A stretch of DNA of 64,000 nucleotides from Sporomusa malonica (GTDB lineage: Bacteria > Bacillota > Negativicutes > Sporomusales > Sporomusaceae). Within the stretch, counting starts at the first letter, position 1, and each line of letters starts with the position of its first letter. Below are positions 43,071 through 51,481 of this stretch, one piece after another. The stretch lies in assembly GCF_900176355.1 (NCBI RefSeq), contig NZ_FWXI01000018.1, positions 52,629 through 116,628 on the forward strand. The letters run 5' to 3'. The notes below the pieces were generated by a model. The model worked only from the letters and a program-made list of their open reading frames with translations. It did no database searches and was not told the origin of the DNA. The position numbers were made by a program, and so were the translations under genes.

Positions 43071-43763
43071 TTACTTTTCCGCCAAAACAAACCGGAATAT
43101 ATACGCATCTTCATAAGATGCCTTCAGCCTGTCAGCAATACGTAAAAAACCATCCTCTTTGCGGGAAATATCAATAAAGCCCTGAGGTCTCCGCCGCTGA
43201 ATTTCTACTTGAAACCCTTCTGCCGCAAAGGTCTCGGCAATAAAGTCCAGTGTATGGGCATTGGACTCTACCAGGCTGTTTTGGTTAATCCACTGTGTAA
43301 AATGCTCCAGACTAGGGTTGTCATTGCAATCAGTATAGGTGGCATAATAGACCCCGCCTGGTTTCAACATCTGCTTGACCTTCCATGCATGGGTTTTCAG
43401 GTCTTTGATCAGATAAATAACCGCCTGGCTGACAGCCAAATCAAATCTGTTGGCAAACTGCTCCGGGTTTGGTGTCGCCACATAAGTGAGCGGCAGATCG
43501 CCTTTGCGAGAATCAGCAACAGCGATTGACTGCTGAGCCAGATCAATACCCATACCTTCTTTAAACGGCTTGGCTTGATATAGAAACCGCAAAAAGCCAC
43601 CTTGGTTGCAACCGAAATCAAGCACAGTCATATTGGACAGGTCCTGTTCCTGGATTAGATTAATAACCTCTTGCCAACCCCTAATGTGGCTGTCTTCCAT
43701 TTGCTGTTCGCCCTCTGCGCGGTTTTGCCACCATACGTCATAAAGCTTGTCTTCCTGAACCAT
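43071..43763 (-). CDS. Class I SAM-dependent methyltransferase
   Basis: A 230-residue protein with the SAM-binding motif VLDFGCNQGGFLRFLY (about residues 46-61), the acidic strand GMGIDLAQQSI, and motif IV FDLAVSQAVIYLI. The C-terminal half carries KPGGVYYATYTD. The substrate is not identifiable. The ATG at 43763 has AAGGAGGAG 6 bases upstream; an in-frame ATG at 43817 lies in the leader hairpin. It is the first gene of a two-gene unit with the Gate permease, behind an attenuator. Confidence 0.82.
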   Translation of the reverse strand: MVQEDKLYDVWWQNRAEGEQQMEDSHIRGWQEVINLIQEQDLSNMTVLDFGCNQGGFLRFLYQAKPFKEGMGIDLAQQSIAVADSRKGDLPLTYVATPNPEQFANRFDLAVSQAVIYLIKDLKTHAWKVKQMLKPGGVYYATYTDCNDNPSLEHFTQWINQNSLVESNAHTLDFIAETFAAEGFQVEIQRRRPQGFIDISRKEDGFLRIADRLKASYEDAYIFRFVLAEK

Positions 43764-43780
43764 ACTATCTCCTCCTTGCA

Positions 43781-43845
43781 TAAAAACAGAAATCCACGAA
43801 GAGCAGGACATATTCATTGTCCTGTTACCCTTCGTGGATATGTTT
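43781..43845 (-). terminator. Leader terminator ahead of the methyltransferase gene
   Basis: On the minus strand ATCCACGAAGG, then AGGACA, pair with TGTCCT, then CTTCGTGGAT, followed by TTCTGTTTTT. It stands only a few bases before the ribosome site, so it can act as an attenuator. Confidence 0.75.
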
Positions 43846-43925
43846 TAGTTATTCAGATTTTGATTTTGTTCCAGATAGCTCGCATTCCGACCTTCAGACC
43901 GGCATTTGTTAAAATTATAACTTAT
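43846..43925 (-). promoter_or_regulatory. Structured leader of unknown class upstream of the methyltransferase
   Basis: On the minus strand the segment holds AAATGCCGGTCTGAAGGTCG, which folds as CCGGTC-TGAA-GGTCGG, then GAATGCGAGCTATCTGGAAC and an A-rich linker to the terminator at 43781-43845. The arrangement of structured RNA, linker and terminator next to a ribosome site suggests a riboswitch or attenuator. I do not recognise the class. Confidence 0.4.
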
Positions 43926-43986
43926 TCTGCAAAACACTGCAATATACTATTGTGAAAAAATTCAACAATTACTAACTACTCTGACC

Positions 43987-46428
43987 TCACTTAATTTCAC
44001 GTACCAGCCTCATCCCATTCAATGTCACCAACAGCGCTGCACCCGTGTCAGCCAGCACGGCCAACCAAAGATTAACAAACCCGGCAAAGGTCCCAAGTAC
44101 AAACAGCAGTTTCAATGCCAAGGAAAAGGTAATATTCTGCTTAATAATAGCTACGGTTTTACGGCTAAGTTTCATTACATAGGCGAGCTTACTCAAATCA
44201 TCAGACATAAGGGCAATGTCTGCCGTTTCCAAAGCAGTATCTGAACCGGCAACCCCCATGGCGATACCCACATTGGCAGTTGCCAGCGCGGGGGCGTCAT
44301 TTACCCCATCACCGACCATTGCTACACTGCCGTATTGGCTGGCCAGCTGTTTAAGGGTTGCGGCTTTATCTTCCGGCAACAGCTCGCTGTAAAAGGCATC
44401 AAGACCTAGCTTGCCAGCAACGGCTTGCGCTACCCGGCGGTTGTCACCTGTCAACATGACGACACGTTGTACCCCAGCAGACTTAATATCCGCTACCGCA
44501 TCAGGGCTGTTATCGCGCAAGGTATCGGCTACAGCAATCGCACCATATATTTCTGTGCCAGCCCCCACCAACATAACCGTTTTTCCTTGCTGCTCTAAGA
44601 GTGCCAAGCTGCTTTCATGCGCGGCAAGTGTACAGCCTAATTCCTCAAAGAGCCTTTGGTTTCCCACATAGACGGTGCGACCATCTATGTCAGCCTGTGC
44701 CCCCCGGCCAACAAGGGCTTTAAAATTAGTCACTGGCGGTAATCTCTGATTACCAGTATGGGCAACAATAGCCTCAGCCAACGGGTGTTCTGACCATTTC
44801 TCAACTGCAGCAGCCAGTATCAGTATCTCTTTAGTATCCAGCTTGCCTGCGAGCTTAATAATATCAGTCACCATTGGTTTACCTACTGTTAAAGTCCCAG
44901 TCTTGTCAAAGGCAACAGCCTGGATTTTTCCCATTTGCTCAAGATAAGCACCGCCTTTGATCAGCACGCCATGCCGTGAGGCATTACCGATTGCCGAAAC
45001 GATAGATACCGGTGTTGAGATAACCAAAGCGCAGGGACAGGAGATAACTAGCAACACCAGCGCACGATAAAACCATAAATCAAAAGCTTCGTTGAAAAAG
45101 AGCGTTGGAACAATGGTTAAACCCACGGCTGCCACGATGACTGCTGGTGTGTAGTATTTAGCAAAGACATCAACTAATTGCTGCATGGGCGCTTTTTCAG
45201 CCTGAGCTTCTTCTACCATGTGCATGATTTTGGCCAATGTTGAGTCTTCTGCCAGTTTAGTTACTATGATCTCCAGCGCACCTTGTTCATTAACAGTACC
45301 GGCATATACACTGTCACCGGTCTGTTTCTCCACAGGCATAGATTCTCCGGTAATGGCGGCCTGGTTGACGGTTGAGCTGCCGCTCGCAACCGTGCCATCC
45401 ATGGCAAGACGTTCACCAGGCTTAACAATCATTACATCACCAACAACAATATCTTCTACCTGCAGACGCAGTTCTTGCCCGTCTCTTCTTACCAGTGCTT
45501 CCCGCGGCGCAAGCTCCATCAGCGCCCGGATAGAGTCACGGGTTTTATCCATGGTATAGGCTTGCAGTGCATTACCCAGTGAAAAGAGAAAGACTACTGT
45601 CGCCCCTTCGCTCCATTCACCAATAGCCGCCGCGCCAATAACAGCGATCACCATCAGGAAATTAGTATCAAGTGTCATACTCTTGAGGCCATATAACCCG
45701 CTTTTCGCCACATGATAACCGCCAACAACCATAGTCAAACTATACAAGGACACAACAACTTGTTCAGCTATTCCGATCCATTCCAGAACCATGGCAGTCG
45801 CCAGCAGCAATCCAGATGTTATGGTTGCCAGCATACGCGGCTTTTGCCACCAGGCCTGTTCCTTGACGGCTGCTTTCCCCACGTCACTGTCGCTAACTGC
45901 TTGATAACCGGCCTGCTCCACAGTCTCGATAATATCTTTATCGGTAATACGGTGTTCCACGGTCATTTTACCAGCGCCGAAATTTATCAATACTGTATTG
46001 ACCCCTGCTAACGCAGCAACACGCTTTTCCAGCTTAGCTGCGCAGTCGGCACAGTCAAGACCAGATAAACGAAAGATGGTTTTATGATAACCGGCCACAG
46101 CCTGCGGCTCTTTAGCCAGTGTAGCACTGTAGCCAAAGCCGGTAATAACCTTTACAATCTCATCTACTCCTAAAACATGTTCGTCATAGTTTACCTTCAT
46201 TTTGCCGGCTGCAAAATTCATCCGAACATCAGCCACGCCGGCAAGACGACGAACAGCTTTTTCCACCTTAGCAGCGCAGTCTGCGCAGTCAAGGCCCTCT
46301 ACTTGGAATGTTTGATTTACTAATTGCACACTATCAAGAGCTGCTGCCACGCACTCGCTTGCCGTTAGAGCCACTTGGCCGCTGCAGCAGCAACTACAGC
46401 CGCAATGGTTGTCTTTATGTTTATGCAT
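43987..46428 (-). CDS. P1B-type Zn/Cd/Pb-transporting ATPase
   Basis: An 813-residue heavy-metal ATPase. A Cys/His-rich start (HCGCSCCCSG) is followed by two HMA domains, each with GLDCADCAAK. Membrane helices include the CPC metal site (VISCPCALV, about residue 464). The phosphorylation motif DKTGTLT (about 508), HP in SEHPLAEA and the hinge MVGDGVNDAPAL follow. DCxxC HMA motifs and the LLVTLNGMRLV end fit the ZntA/CadA group that exports Zn2+, Cd2+ and Pb2+. It lies 6 bp after an ArsR-family repressor, the usual pairing. Confidence 0.92.
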   Translation of the reverse strand: MHKHKDNHCGCSCCCSGQVALTASECVAAALDSVQLVNQTFQVEGLDCADCAAKVEKAVRRLAGVADVRMNFAAGKMKVNYDEHVLGVDEIVKVITGFGYSATLAKEPQAVAGYHKTIFRLSGLDCADCAAKLEKRVAALAGVNTVLINFGAGKMTVEHRITDKDIIETVEQAGYQAVSDSDVGKAAVKEQAWWQKPRMLATITSGLLLATAMVLEWIGIAEQVVVSLYSLTMVVGGYHVAKSGLYGLKSMTLDTNFLMVIAVIGAAAIGEWSEGATVVFLFSLGNALQAYTMDKTRDSIRALMELAPREALVRRDGQELRLQVEDIVVGDVMIVKPGERLAMDGTVASGSSTVNQAAITGESMPVEKQTGDSVYAGTVNEQGALEIIVTKLAEDSTLAKIMHMVEEAQAEKAPMQQLVDVFAKYYTPAVIVAAVGLTIVPTLFFNEAFDLWFYRALVLLVISCPCALVISTPVSIVSAIGNASRHGVLIKGGAYLEQMGKIQAVAFDKTGTLTVGKPMVTDIIKLAGKLDTKEILILAAAVEKWSEHPLAEAIVAHTGNQRLPPVTNFKALVGRGAQADIDGRTVYVGNQRLFEELGCTLAAHESSLALLEQQGKTVMLVGAGTEIYGAIAVADTLRDNSPDAVADIKSAGVQRVVMLTGDNRRVAQAVAGKLGLDAFYSELLPEDKAATLKQLASQYGSVAMVGDGVNDAPALATANVGIAMGVAGSDTALETADIALMSDDLSKLAYVMKLSRKTVAIIKQNITFSLALKLLFVLGTFAGFVNLWLAVLADTGAALLVTLNGMRLVREIK

Positions 46429-46434
46429 AGCTTC

Positions 46435-46806
46435 TTACCTCCTGCCATCATGAGAAATATGCTCTAACCCCTGACACATCAAAGTAATTACATGATCATC
46501 ATCAAGTGAATACCAGGCTTCTTTACCCTCTTTACGAAACTTCACCAGCCTTGCGCTGCGCAGAGTACGGAGCTGATGAGATACCGCAGACTGGTTCATC
46601 CCCAGCGTCTCGGCAATATCGCATACGCACAGTTCCTGCTTCGATAGCGCATGTAATATCTTGATGCGGGTAGGATCGCCTAATATCTTAAACATCTCGG
46701 CTAACTCCTGGATTGTTCTATCCTCCAGCATTCCTGCTCTGGCCAGACAGATTGCCTGGGGATGGAAACAGCGTTCTTCACAAATATCTTTTTCTGTTGC
46801 CTTCAT
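46435..46806 (-). CDS. ArsR/SmtB-family metal-responsive repressor
   Basis: A 123-residue winged helix protein. The metal motif ELCVCDIAETLG overlaps the DNA-recognition helix region QSAVSHQLRTLRSARLV; N-terminal Cys9 and Cys13 and a C-terminal DDDHVITLMCQGLEH provide extra ligands, as in CadC/CmtR-like sensors of Cd, Pb or Zn. It probably represses itself and the ATPase gene 6 bp downstream. A palindromic operator lies directly before the start. Confidence 0.92.
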   Translation of the reverse strand: MKATEKDICEERCFHPQAICLARAGMLEDRTIQELAEMFKILGDPTRIKILHALSKQELCVCDIAETLGMNQSAVSHQLRTLRSARLVKFRKEGKEAWYSLDDDHVITLMCQGLEHISHDGRR

Positions 46807-46816
46807 GGCACACCTC

Positions 46817-46856
46817 TCAACGTATGATTATATGTTCATATATAATCATACGTTGA
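46817..46856. promoter_or_regulatory. ArsR-type operator palindrome
   Basis: TCAACGTATGATTATAT and its near-exact complement surround a short centre; the interior holds the TATGAACATATAA-like core common to ArsR/SmtB sites. It ends 10 bp before the repressor ATG. Confidence 0.85.
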
Positions 46857-46937
46857 CTTATTGCTAAATGTCAATAAAAAAATGAGTCTCCTTTTAAAAA
46901 GACTCAGACATACAACATAGATCGAGTATCAAGAAAA

Positions 46938-47753
46938 TCATAATTCCCGGAAAAAACCTAGTGAGACACCTGTTTTGTGGTAGGAATTTTCTAGTTCTAC
47001 ATAGCTGATGTCTCCAAAAAAACCATGCTCACTCCCTAACCAACGCCGGTGGTTTAGGGTAAGCATTCGAGAGTTCTGGTTCACCTCTTGGGGCGTTGCC
47101 AGGTATGTTGCCAGATATGCCTGCTTGCCTGATGAGAAAGTAGCTGTTGTCCACTGGTGTTTATCCTGACCATAACTGAGAGACAGCAGGTACGAATAAG
47201 AATCAACTGAGCCAGGATCGCTCTGATTTCTAAAAATGCGGTACTCAGCGACCGAGTTTTTGAGATAAGCCATGATCCCTGCAGACAAGATATAATCCTT
47301 ATGGTCACCAAAATATTGAATATAGCTTCCACCGACAGACCCTACCAATCTTTTTTCCGGGCCAAACTTAAAGTTAAAATTGTTATCTACCCTCGTCCTC
47401 GGGAGATAAGCCGACTCAGTTCCTGCTGACAGCGATGTATAGGTGTAGAAAGAATCACTCCAGTCCTTGAAAGCACCCACTGCTGCAAGCTGACCACTTC
47501 CTTCGGGCCGTGATAAATGAGAAAGTTGGGTGTACCAAGTCAAATCAGGCCGCTCCTTGCGATAGAAGCCCAAAGATAACGTCTTCCAGTCACCATAATC
47601 AGCATGAGGAGAGAGATGTTCATACGATGTAGAGATTTCCATACGATTTTTACGCTCGTCAGCAGGCTTGTCCTCTGCCAAGGACTGTTGGAATGGATAT
47701 ATGATTAAACCCAGAAGCAAGGAAAATAATACAGGTATCATCCTCGTCATCAT
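46938..47753 (-). CDS. YaiO-like outer-membrane beta-barrel protein
   Basis: A 271-residue exported protein. A signal peptide (residues 1-26) is followed by alternating amphipathic strands rich in Tyr, Ser and Gly (DWKTLSLGFYRKERPDLTWY, SYLLSLSYGQDKHQWTTATF) and a terminal strand GVSLGFFREL. This resembles YaiO, an outer-membrane barrel. It indicates that the host has an outer membrane. As the last gene of the polysaccharide cluster (its start overlaps the previous stop), it may be the export pore or part of it. Confidence 0.78.
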   Translation of the reverse strand: MMTRMIPVLFSLLLGLIIYPFQQSLAEDKPADERKNRMEISTSYEHLSPHADYGDWKTLSLGFYRKERPDLTWYTQLSHLSRPEGSGQLAAVGAFKDWSDSFYTYTSLSAGTESAYLPRTRVDNNFNFKFGPEKRLVGSVGGSYIQYFGDHKDYILSAGIMAYLKNSVAEYRIFRNQSDPGSVDSYSYLLSLSYGQDKHQWTTATFSSGKQAYLATYLATPQEVNQNSRMLTLNHRRWLGSEHGFFGDISYVELENSYHKTGVSLGFFREL

Positions 47754-48652
47754 TTTTCTACCGCTCTTTCCATTTTTCTCCGAGTCAAATTATAGATAAT
47801 CTGCTGTTCAATAGGAAAGGTTTGCACCAACCCCGCATATTTACCGGTAAATTGCCACCAAAGATGATTTTTCGCATCTGGCTCATCTGTAAGGATATCG
47901 TAATAGATGGGAAACAGCTGGGCATATGCATCAGGGTAACTAATCCACCAGGAAGACTTGCTTTGGTACGGCCCTTCGACAGCCCAGGCAAACACCCGAT
48001 TTTCCGAATCATAGAGATGAGCTATAATTCCATACTTAATAGCTTCACGGACTTTGCTATAGTATGCAATGTCACCTTTGCCTGTAAGCTTTGCCATGGC
48101 AAGATATGCCGAGACCCCGCCATAGGCTTCACAGTTGTCCATGAGATATTTAACACGACTATCAGGTAACGCCCGAGTCAGTCCGTCGCTATCCTGCAAA
48201 ACCGGGAGCAGGTACGCAATATCCTCAATTTTATCCCAATTGGTATGAACAATCCCGATATCTCCGGTCTTGACAACGTATTGGTGAAGGAGGTGGAGAA
48301 ACAATCCGGCATAGCCATCGACTGAATCGTATTTGCGTGTCGCACGCTCTTTGCCGTCCTGTAGGGAATGAATATATATCGTACCCGTAAGGCCGTGGTG
48401 ATCCGGGTAGTTGAGCTTGCTGAAATACCACTGAATGAATTGCCCTACCTCGTCAAGATGTCTATCGTTCTCGACTTCGTTGAGTGCCAGAATACTTACA
48501 ATATAGGGTTCAATAGTGTGCCGCTGTGCAAAGTCACTCGAATAGAACCCCATGATTACTCGGGCTGGATGTTCGGCAAAAGCAGTTCCCTGGATAACAA
48601 ATAAGAGTAAAATACTAACGAGTGTCAGCCGTAATAAGTTTCTCTTTTTCAT
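47750..48652 (-). CDS. Exported alpha/alpha-barrel protein, glycoside-hydrolase-like
   Basis: A 300-residue exported protein. The ATG at 48652 starts a signal peptide (KKRNLLRLTLVSILLLFVIQ, cleaved near AFA). The rest is mostly helical with repeated aromatic-rich turns (DSVDGYAGLFLHLLHQYV, NCEAYGGVSAYLAMAKL, WWISYPDAYAQLFPIYYD), suggesting an alpha/alpha toroid as in GH8 or related polysaccharide hydrolases. Catalytic residues cannot be assigned. Its start overlaps the deacetylase gene by 38 bp. Periplasmic trimming of the polymer is a fair guess. Confidence 0.65.
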   Translation of the reverse strand: MKKRNLLRLTLVSILLLFVIQGTAFAEHPARVIMGFYSSDFAQRHTIEPYIVSILALNEVENDRHLDEVGQFIQWYFSKLNYPDHHGLTGTIYIHSLQDGKERATRKYDSVDGYAGLFLHLLHQYVVKTGDIGIVHTNWDKIEDIAYLLPVLQDSDGLTRALPDSRVKYLMDNCEAYGGVSAYLAMAKLTGKGDIAYYSKVREAIKYGIIAHLYDSENRVFAWAVEGPYQSKSSWWISYPDAYAQLFPIYYDILTDEPDAKNHLWWQFTGKYAGLVQTFPIEQQIIYNLTRRKMERAVEK

Positions 48653-50414
48653 TCTTTCCCACCACTGTAAGGTAATAATACCGCTCATCCTCCCGGACTA
48701 CGATCCCCTCTGCTGTTGGTTTTTGACAGGACTTTTTCGGCAGTGCAATCGTTATGCCTGCCAAGTCATCAAGGTTCTTTAGCGAAATGACGAGTTGCTT
48801 CTCTTTAACTCTGAAAGCGTAGGTTGTACTCATAAATCGCAGGAAAAACCTCGCAAAGTCACTCATGGGCCGGACAGTGATTTCTCCAGCAGCTTGCATT
48901 GCTTCGGCTCTGTCAATAAAGGCTTTCATGGCCTGGGGATACGCCTCAATATCATAGGGATGGGAATAGACTAGCCGCACGGTCCGATTGCGGGCGGCGT
49001 AGCTGAGGATACTGAAAAGCCATTCTGTGACCTCGGTCTCATTCTTATGGTCCAAATCATACATCTCACCAAGCGAGGCCGTTCGGCCAAAAGGCATAAC
49101 AGGGAAAGCGATGACTTTATCAGATACCATTTTCCCTTCGTAGAAGGTACGATTTGGCCCGCTGCCAGTGTCACCGGTATAATAATAGGCAATGAAACCC
49201 ATGTCTTCGAGTATCTTGGTTGTGGCCGGTTGAGGATGCAGGCCGCTGGGTGCAGAGTACTCAATTACTTTGTAACCGACAACAGTCTCAAGACTGATGT
49301 TGTTTTTCGCAATGAATTCTCTTATCTCCGGCTCTGCGAAAGCTCCCTTGGTAATGTTCTCTGAAAACCAGTTGTGTGCCCAGCCCCCATGCGACCCAAT
49401 TACACCATAGCCCTTGAGGAGCGTTGTCAACCCCCTTCCTGCCCCAACAGCATCATATCCCAGGCGGTCAAGCGGGGTATCGCGGAAATCTCCGGCAGTA
49501 ATATGAAAAGAGGCGCGGAGCCCCGGCCGGAGAAAGCCCTCAGCTTGCATAGCAGGCAATGTAGTATGTTCTATACTGGAATCAATATGCCAGTTGATGA
49601 CAATGCCACCCTGACCTTGCTCAACATTGGTGATATGCGGAATTTCAACCACGTCAAAAAGAAATGTTCTGAGCATTGACCTGAGCGGCAAATCGTCTGT
49701 GTTAGCTTTAAGATGGCCAAGGGGTAGATTAACATACAGAACTCTGCCCTTGGCATATTCTGTGAGAACTAAAGAAGGAAACCTTTCGTTATTTGCTGCC
49801 TCACTATAAGCATAAATACCGGTTTCTGGAATATCCCGAACTGATACATTTCTGGCCAAGGGATATTTAAGCGGCCCATAGCCGTAGCTGCTGAGTACCA
49901 GCCCATCTATCGTTTTACCCATAGGGATTTGAAAGAAATCACGATTTTCCTTGGAGGAAAACCTAACATATCCATAGCCATAGGCCTCTGTACCTGCTGT
50001 GCTGTAGGTAATATAATTCAGGCCAATAATATCCGCAAAAGCCGCATGTTCTCGAAAGTGTCCATGATCATCCCTGATTCCAGCGTCGTAAATAACTGCG
50101 ATATTTCCCCCATTAGCGAGATATTGCTTTGTCCAGTCATCAAACTGAGCAGGAACACTCTGAAGGAGGTTGTCCGGCATAATCACAACCGGAACAGTTT
50201 TTACAAGTTTGCCAGCATCAACTCGGGTGAGCTGCAAGACGTCAACGGTTTCATAGGGAACGCCCTCCTCCTGTAACACACTTTCATAAGCTGCAAGTAT
50301 GTGGGGGGCATTTTTCAGGTAGGCGGGATGATATACGAGCAGGACCCTAATCTCATCCTCCTTAGGCACAACCATAAGTTTTCTTATTGCCGGAACAGCA
50401 AGGAAGGCAATCAC
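48615..50414 (-). CDS. Membrane-anchored polysaccharide deacetylase-like protein
   Basis: A 599-residue protein. Part one (about 20-230) is a flavodoxin or amidotransferase-like fold (VLLVYHPAYLKNAPHILAAY, VVIMPDNLLQS). Part two (about 250-500) resembles NodB deacetylases, with NWHIDSS for the Asp motif, GSHGGWAHN for the metal histidines and VYSHPYD near the end. The HxxxxH spacing is not canonical, so activity is uncertain. The hydrophobic anchor appears to extend upstream of this GTG (in-frame AAKKALILLF-like codons without ATG/GTG/TTG), so the true start may be a rare codon. Confidence 0.75.
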   Translation of the reverse strand: MIAFLAVPAIRKLMVVPKEDEIRVLLVYHPAYLKNAPHILAAYESVLQEEGVPYETVDVLQLTRVDAGKLVKTVPVVIMPDNLLQSVPAQFDDWTKQYLANGGNIAVIYDAGIRDDHGHFREHAAFADIIGLNYITYSTAGTEAYGYGYVRFSSKENRDFFQIPMGKTIDGLVLSSYGYGPLKYPLARNVSVRDIPETGIYAYSEAANNERFPSLVLTEYAKGRVLYVNLPLGHLKANTDDLPLRSMLRTFLFDVVEIPHITNVEQGQGGIVINWHIDSSIEHTTLPAMQAEGFLRPGLRASFHITAGDFRDTPLDRLGYDAVGAGRGLTTLLKGYGVIGSHGGWAHNWFSENITKGAFAEPEIREFIAKNNISLETVVGYKVIEYSAPSGLHPQPATTKILEDMGFIAYYYTGDTGSGPNRTFYEGKMVSDKVIAFPVMPFGRTASLGEMYDLDHKNETEVTEWLFSILSYAARNRTVRLVYSHPYDIEAYPQAMKAFIDRAEAMQAAGEITVRPMSDFARFFLRFMSTTYAFRVKEKQLVISLKNLDDLAGITIALPKKSCQKPTAEGIVVREDERYYYLTVVGKNEKEKLITADTR

Positions 50415-50449
50415 AATGCCGATACTAAAGAGTAAAATAAGCGCCTTTT

Positions 50450-51481
50450 TTATATTACTCTCCCCTCCCCTTCGGTTGAAACAAATCCGAATACGCTGAC
50501 CCCACGGTGAAAAGTAATTCCCTTCTTGCTGATGACTGACTTAATTTTTCCATGAGAACCAACTGCTACGCCGTCCTCCAAAGTAATGTGTCCTTGCGTA
50601 AATATTGTGCCCAGAACCCGGCAATATGGTCCAAGACGGATATTGCCTCCGGCAAAAATATTGCCTGTAATGGTAACTGAGTGGGCGGCAACCAGGTCAC
50701 CATGGGTTTTTACATGCCCCTCGATAATCGTGTGTTCTCCAATAGTCAGAGAATGGGCGGTAATTATGTCACAGTTTTTCCGGCTGCGGGCTGGGAGTAC
50801 CGCGAGGTTGCGTTGCATATCCTCTTGCTGAGAGGCAGGACCAGCCTCAACGAAATCGCCGGCGGCTACCCGCTCTGGAGCAGTATATGCCATAGTGGAA
50901 GTCATTGTCGTAACCGGAAAGCCATAAAGCCTTTTAAATGAGCACCCTCCAGCCAGGAACAGTTCTTTGCCACAGGCGGCGCTGACACCAAGCTCACTCT
51001 CCTCTTCAGCCCGGATACTGCCTTCCGCATCCAGCCATCGGATAAACCTTGTCCTCCCAAGAATATGAATATCGCCATCACAAGCCAAAGCACGAAGCTC
51101 ATTGCCCTCACCGAGGCATGCGTTCCCCCTCACATAGACTTCCTTTTCAAATCGTACATTTCTTCCGGACTGAAGATTGTTTTCAACATAGTAAATAGTT
51201 GCTACGGAACCGCCATCTTCAACAACGGCGTCATCCACCACTTCAATTAATTCCTGCTTTGAAAGTTTGATATGGAGAAACCCTGACATACCTGTGTAAT
51301 TGGCAAGCGATTTTATTACTATTTGCCGAAAAGATAACCCAAAGTACCGGGGATTCCTGCGATAATCCATGTTAATAAACAAAGGCTCAGCATCTTTTCC
51401 GTTCAACATCTCGCGCAGCCCTGGAGCAAACGGCAAAAAAAGCAATAAGATTAGCAAGGAGCAGAACAAAAGCAGCAGCAT
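50450..51481 (-). CDS. Membrane-anchored beta-helix protein (bactofilin/hexapeptide-like)
   Basis: A 343-residue protein with an N-terminal membrane segment (LLLLFCSLLILLLFLPFA) and a long repetitive part. Short strands with Gly turns recur every 17-20 residues: GRNVRFEKEVYVRGNACLG, GDIHILGRTRF, HSLTIGEHTIIEGHVKTHGD, HSVTITGNIFAGGNIRLGP, GTIFTQGHITLEDGVAVGS. This indicates a parallel beta-helix like bactofilins or DUF342 proteins. It could scaffold the synthase complex. Its ATG overlaps the synthase stop (TAATG). Confidence 0.72.
   Translation of the reverse strand: MLLLLFCSLLILLLFLPFAPGLREMLNGKDAEPLFINMDYRRNPRYFGLSFRQIVIKSLANYTGMSGFLHIKLSKQELIEVVDDAVVEDGGSVATIYYVENNLQSGRNVRFEKEVYVRGNACLGEGNELRALACDGDIHILGRTRFIRWLDAEGSIRAEEESELGVSAACGKELFLAGGCSFKRLYGFPVTTMTSTMAYTAPERVAAGDFVEAGPASQQEDMQRNLAVLPARSRKNCDIITAHSLTIGEHTIIEGHVKTHGDLVAAHSVTITGNIFAGGNIRLGPYCRVLGTIFTQGHITLEDGVAVGSHGKIKSVISKKGITFHRGVSVFGFVSTEGEGRVI

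Noticed and set aside
43846..43925. Known riboswitch class (T-box, cobalamin, fluoride, SAM, ZTP)
   Set aside because: None of the conserved cores of these classes could be found, so it is reported as an unassigned leader.
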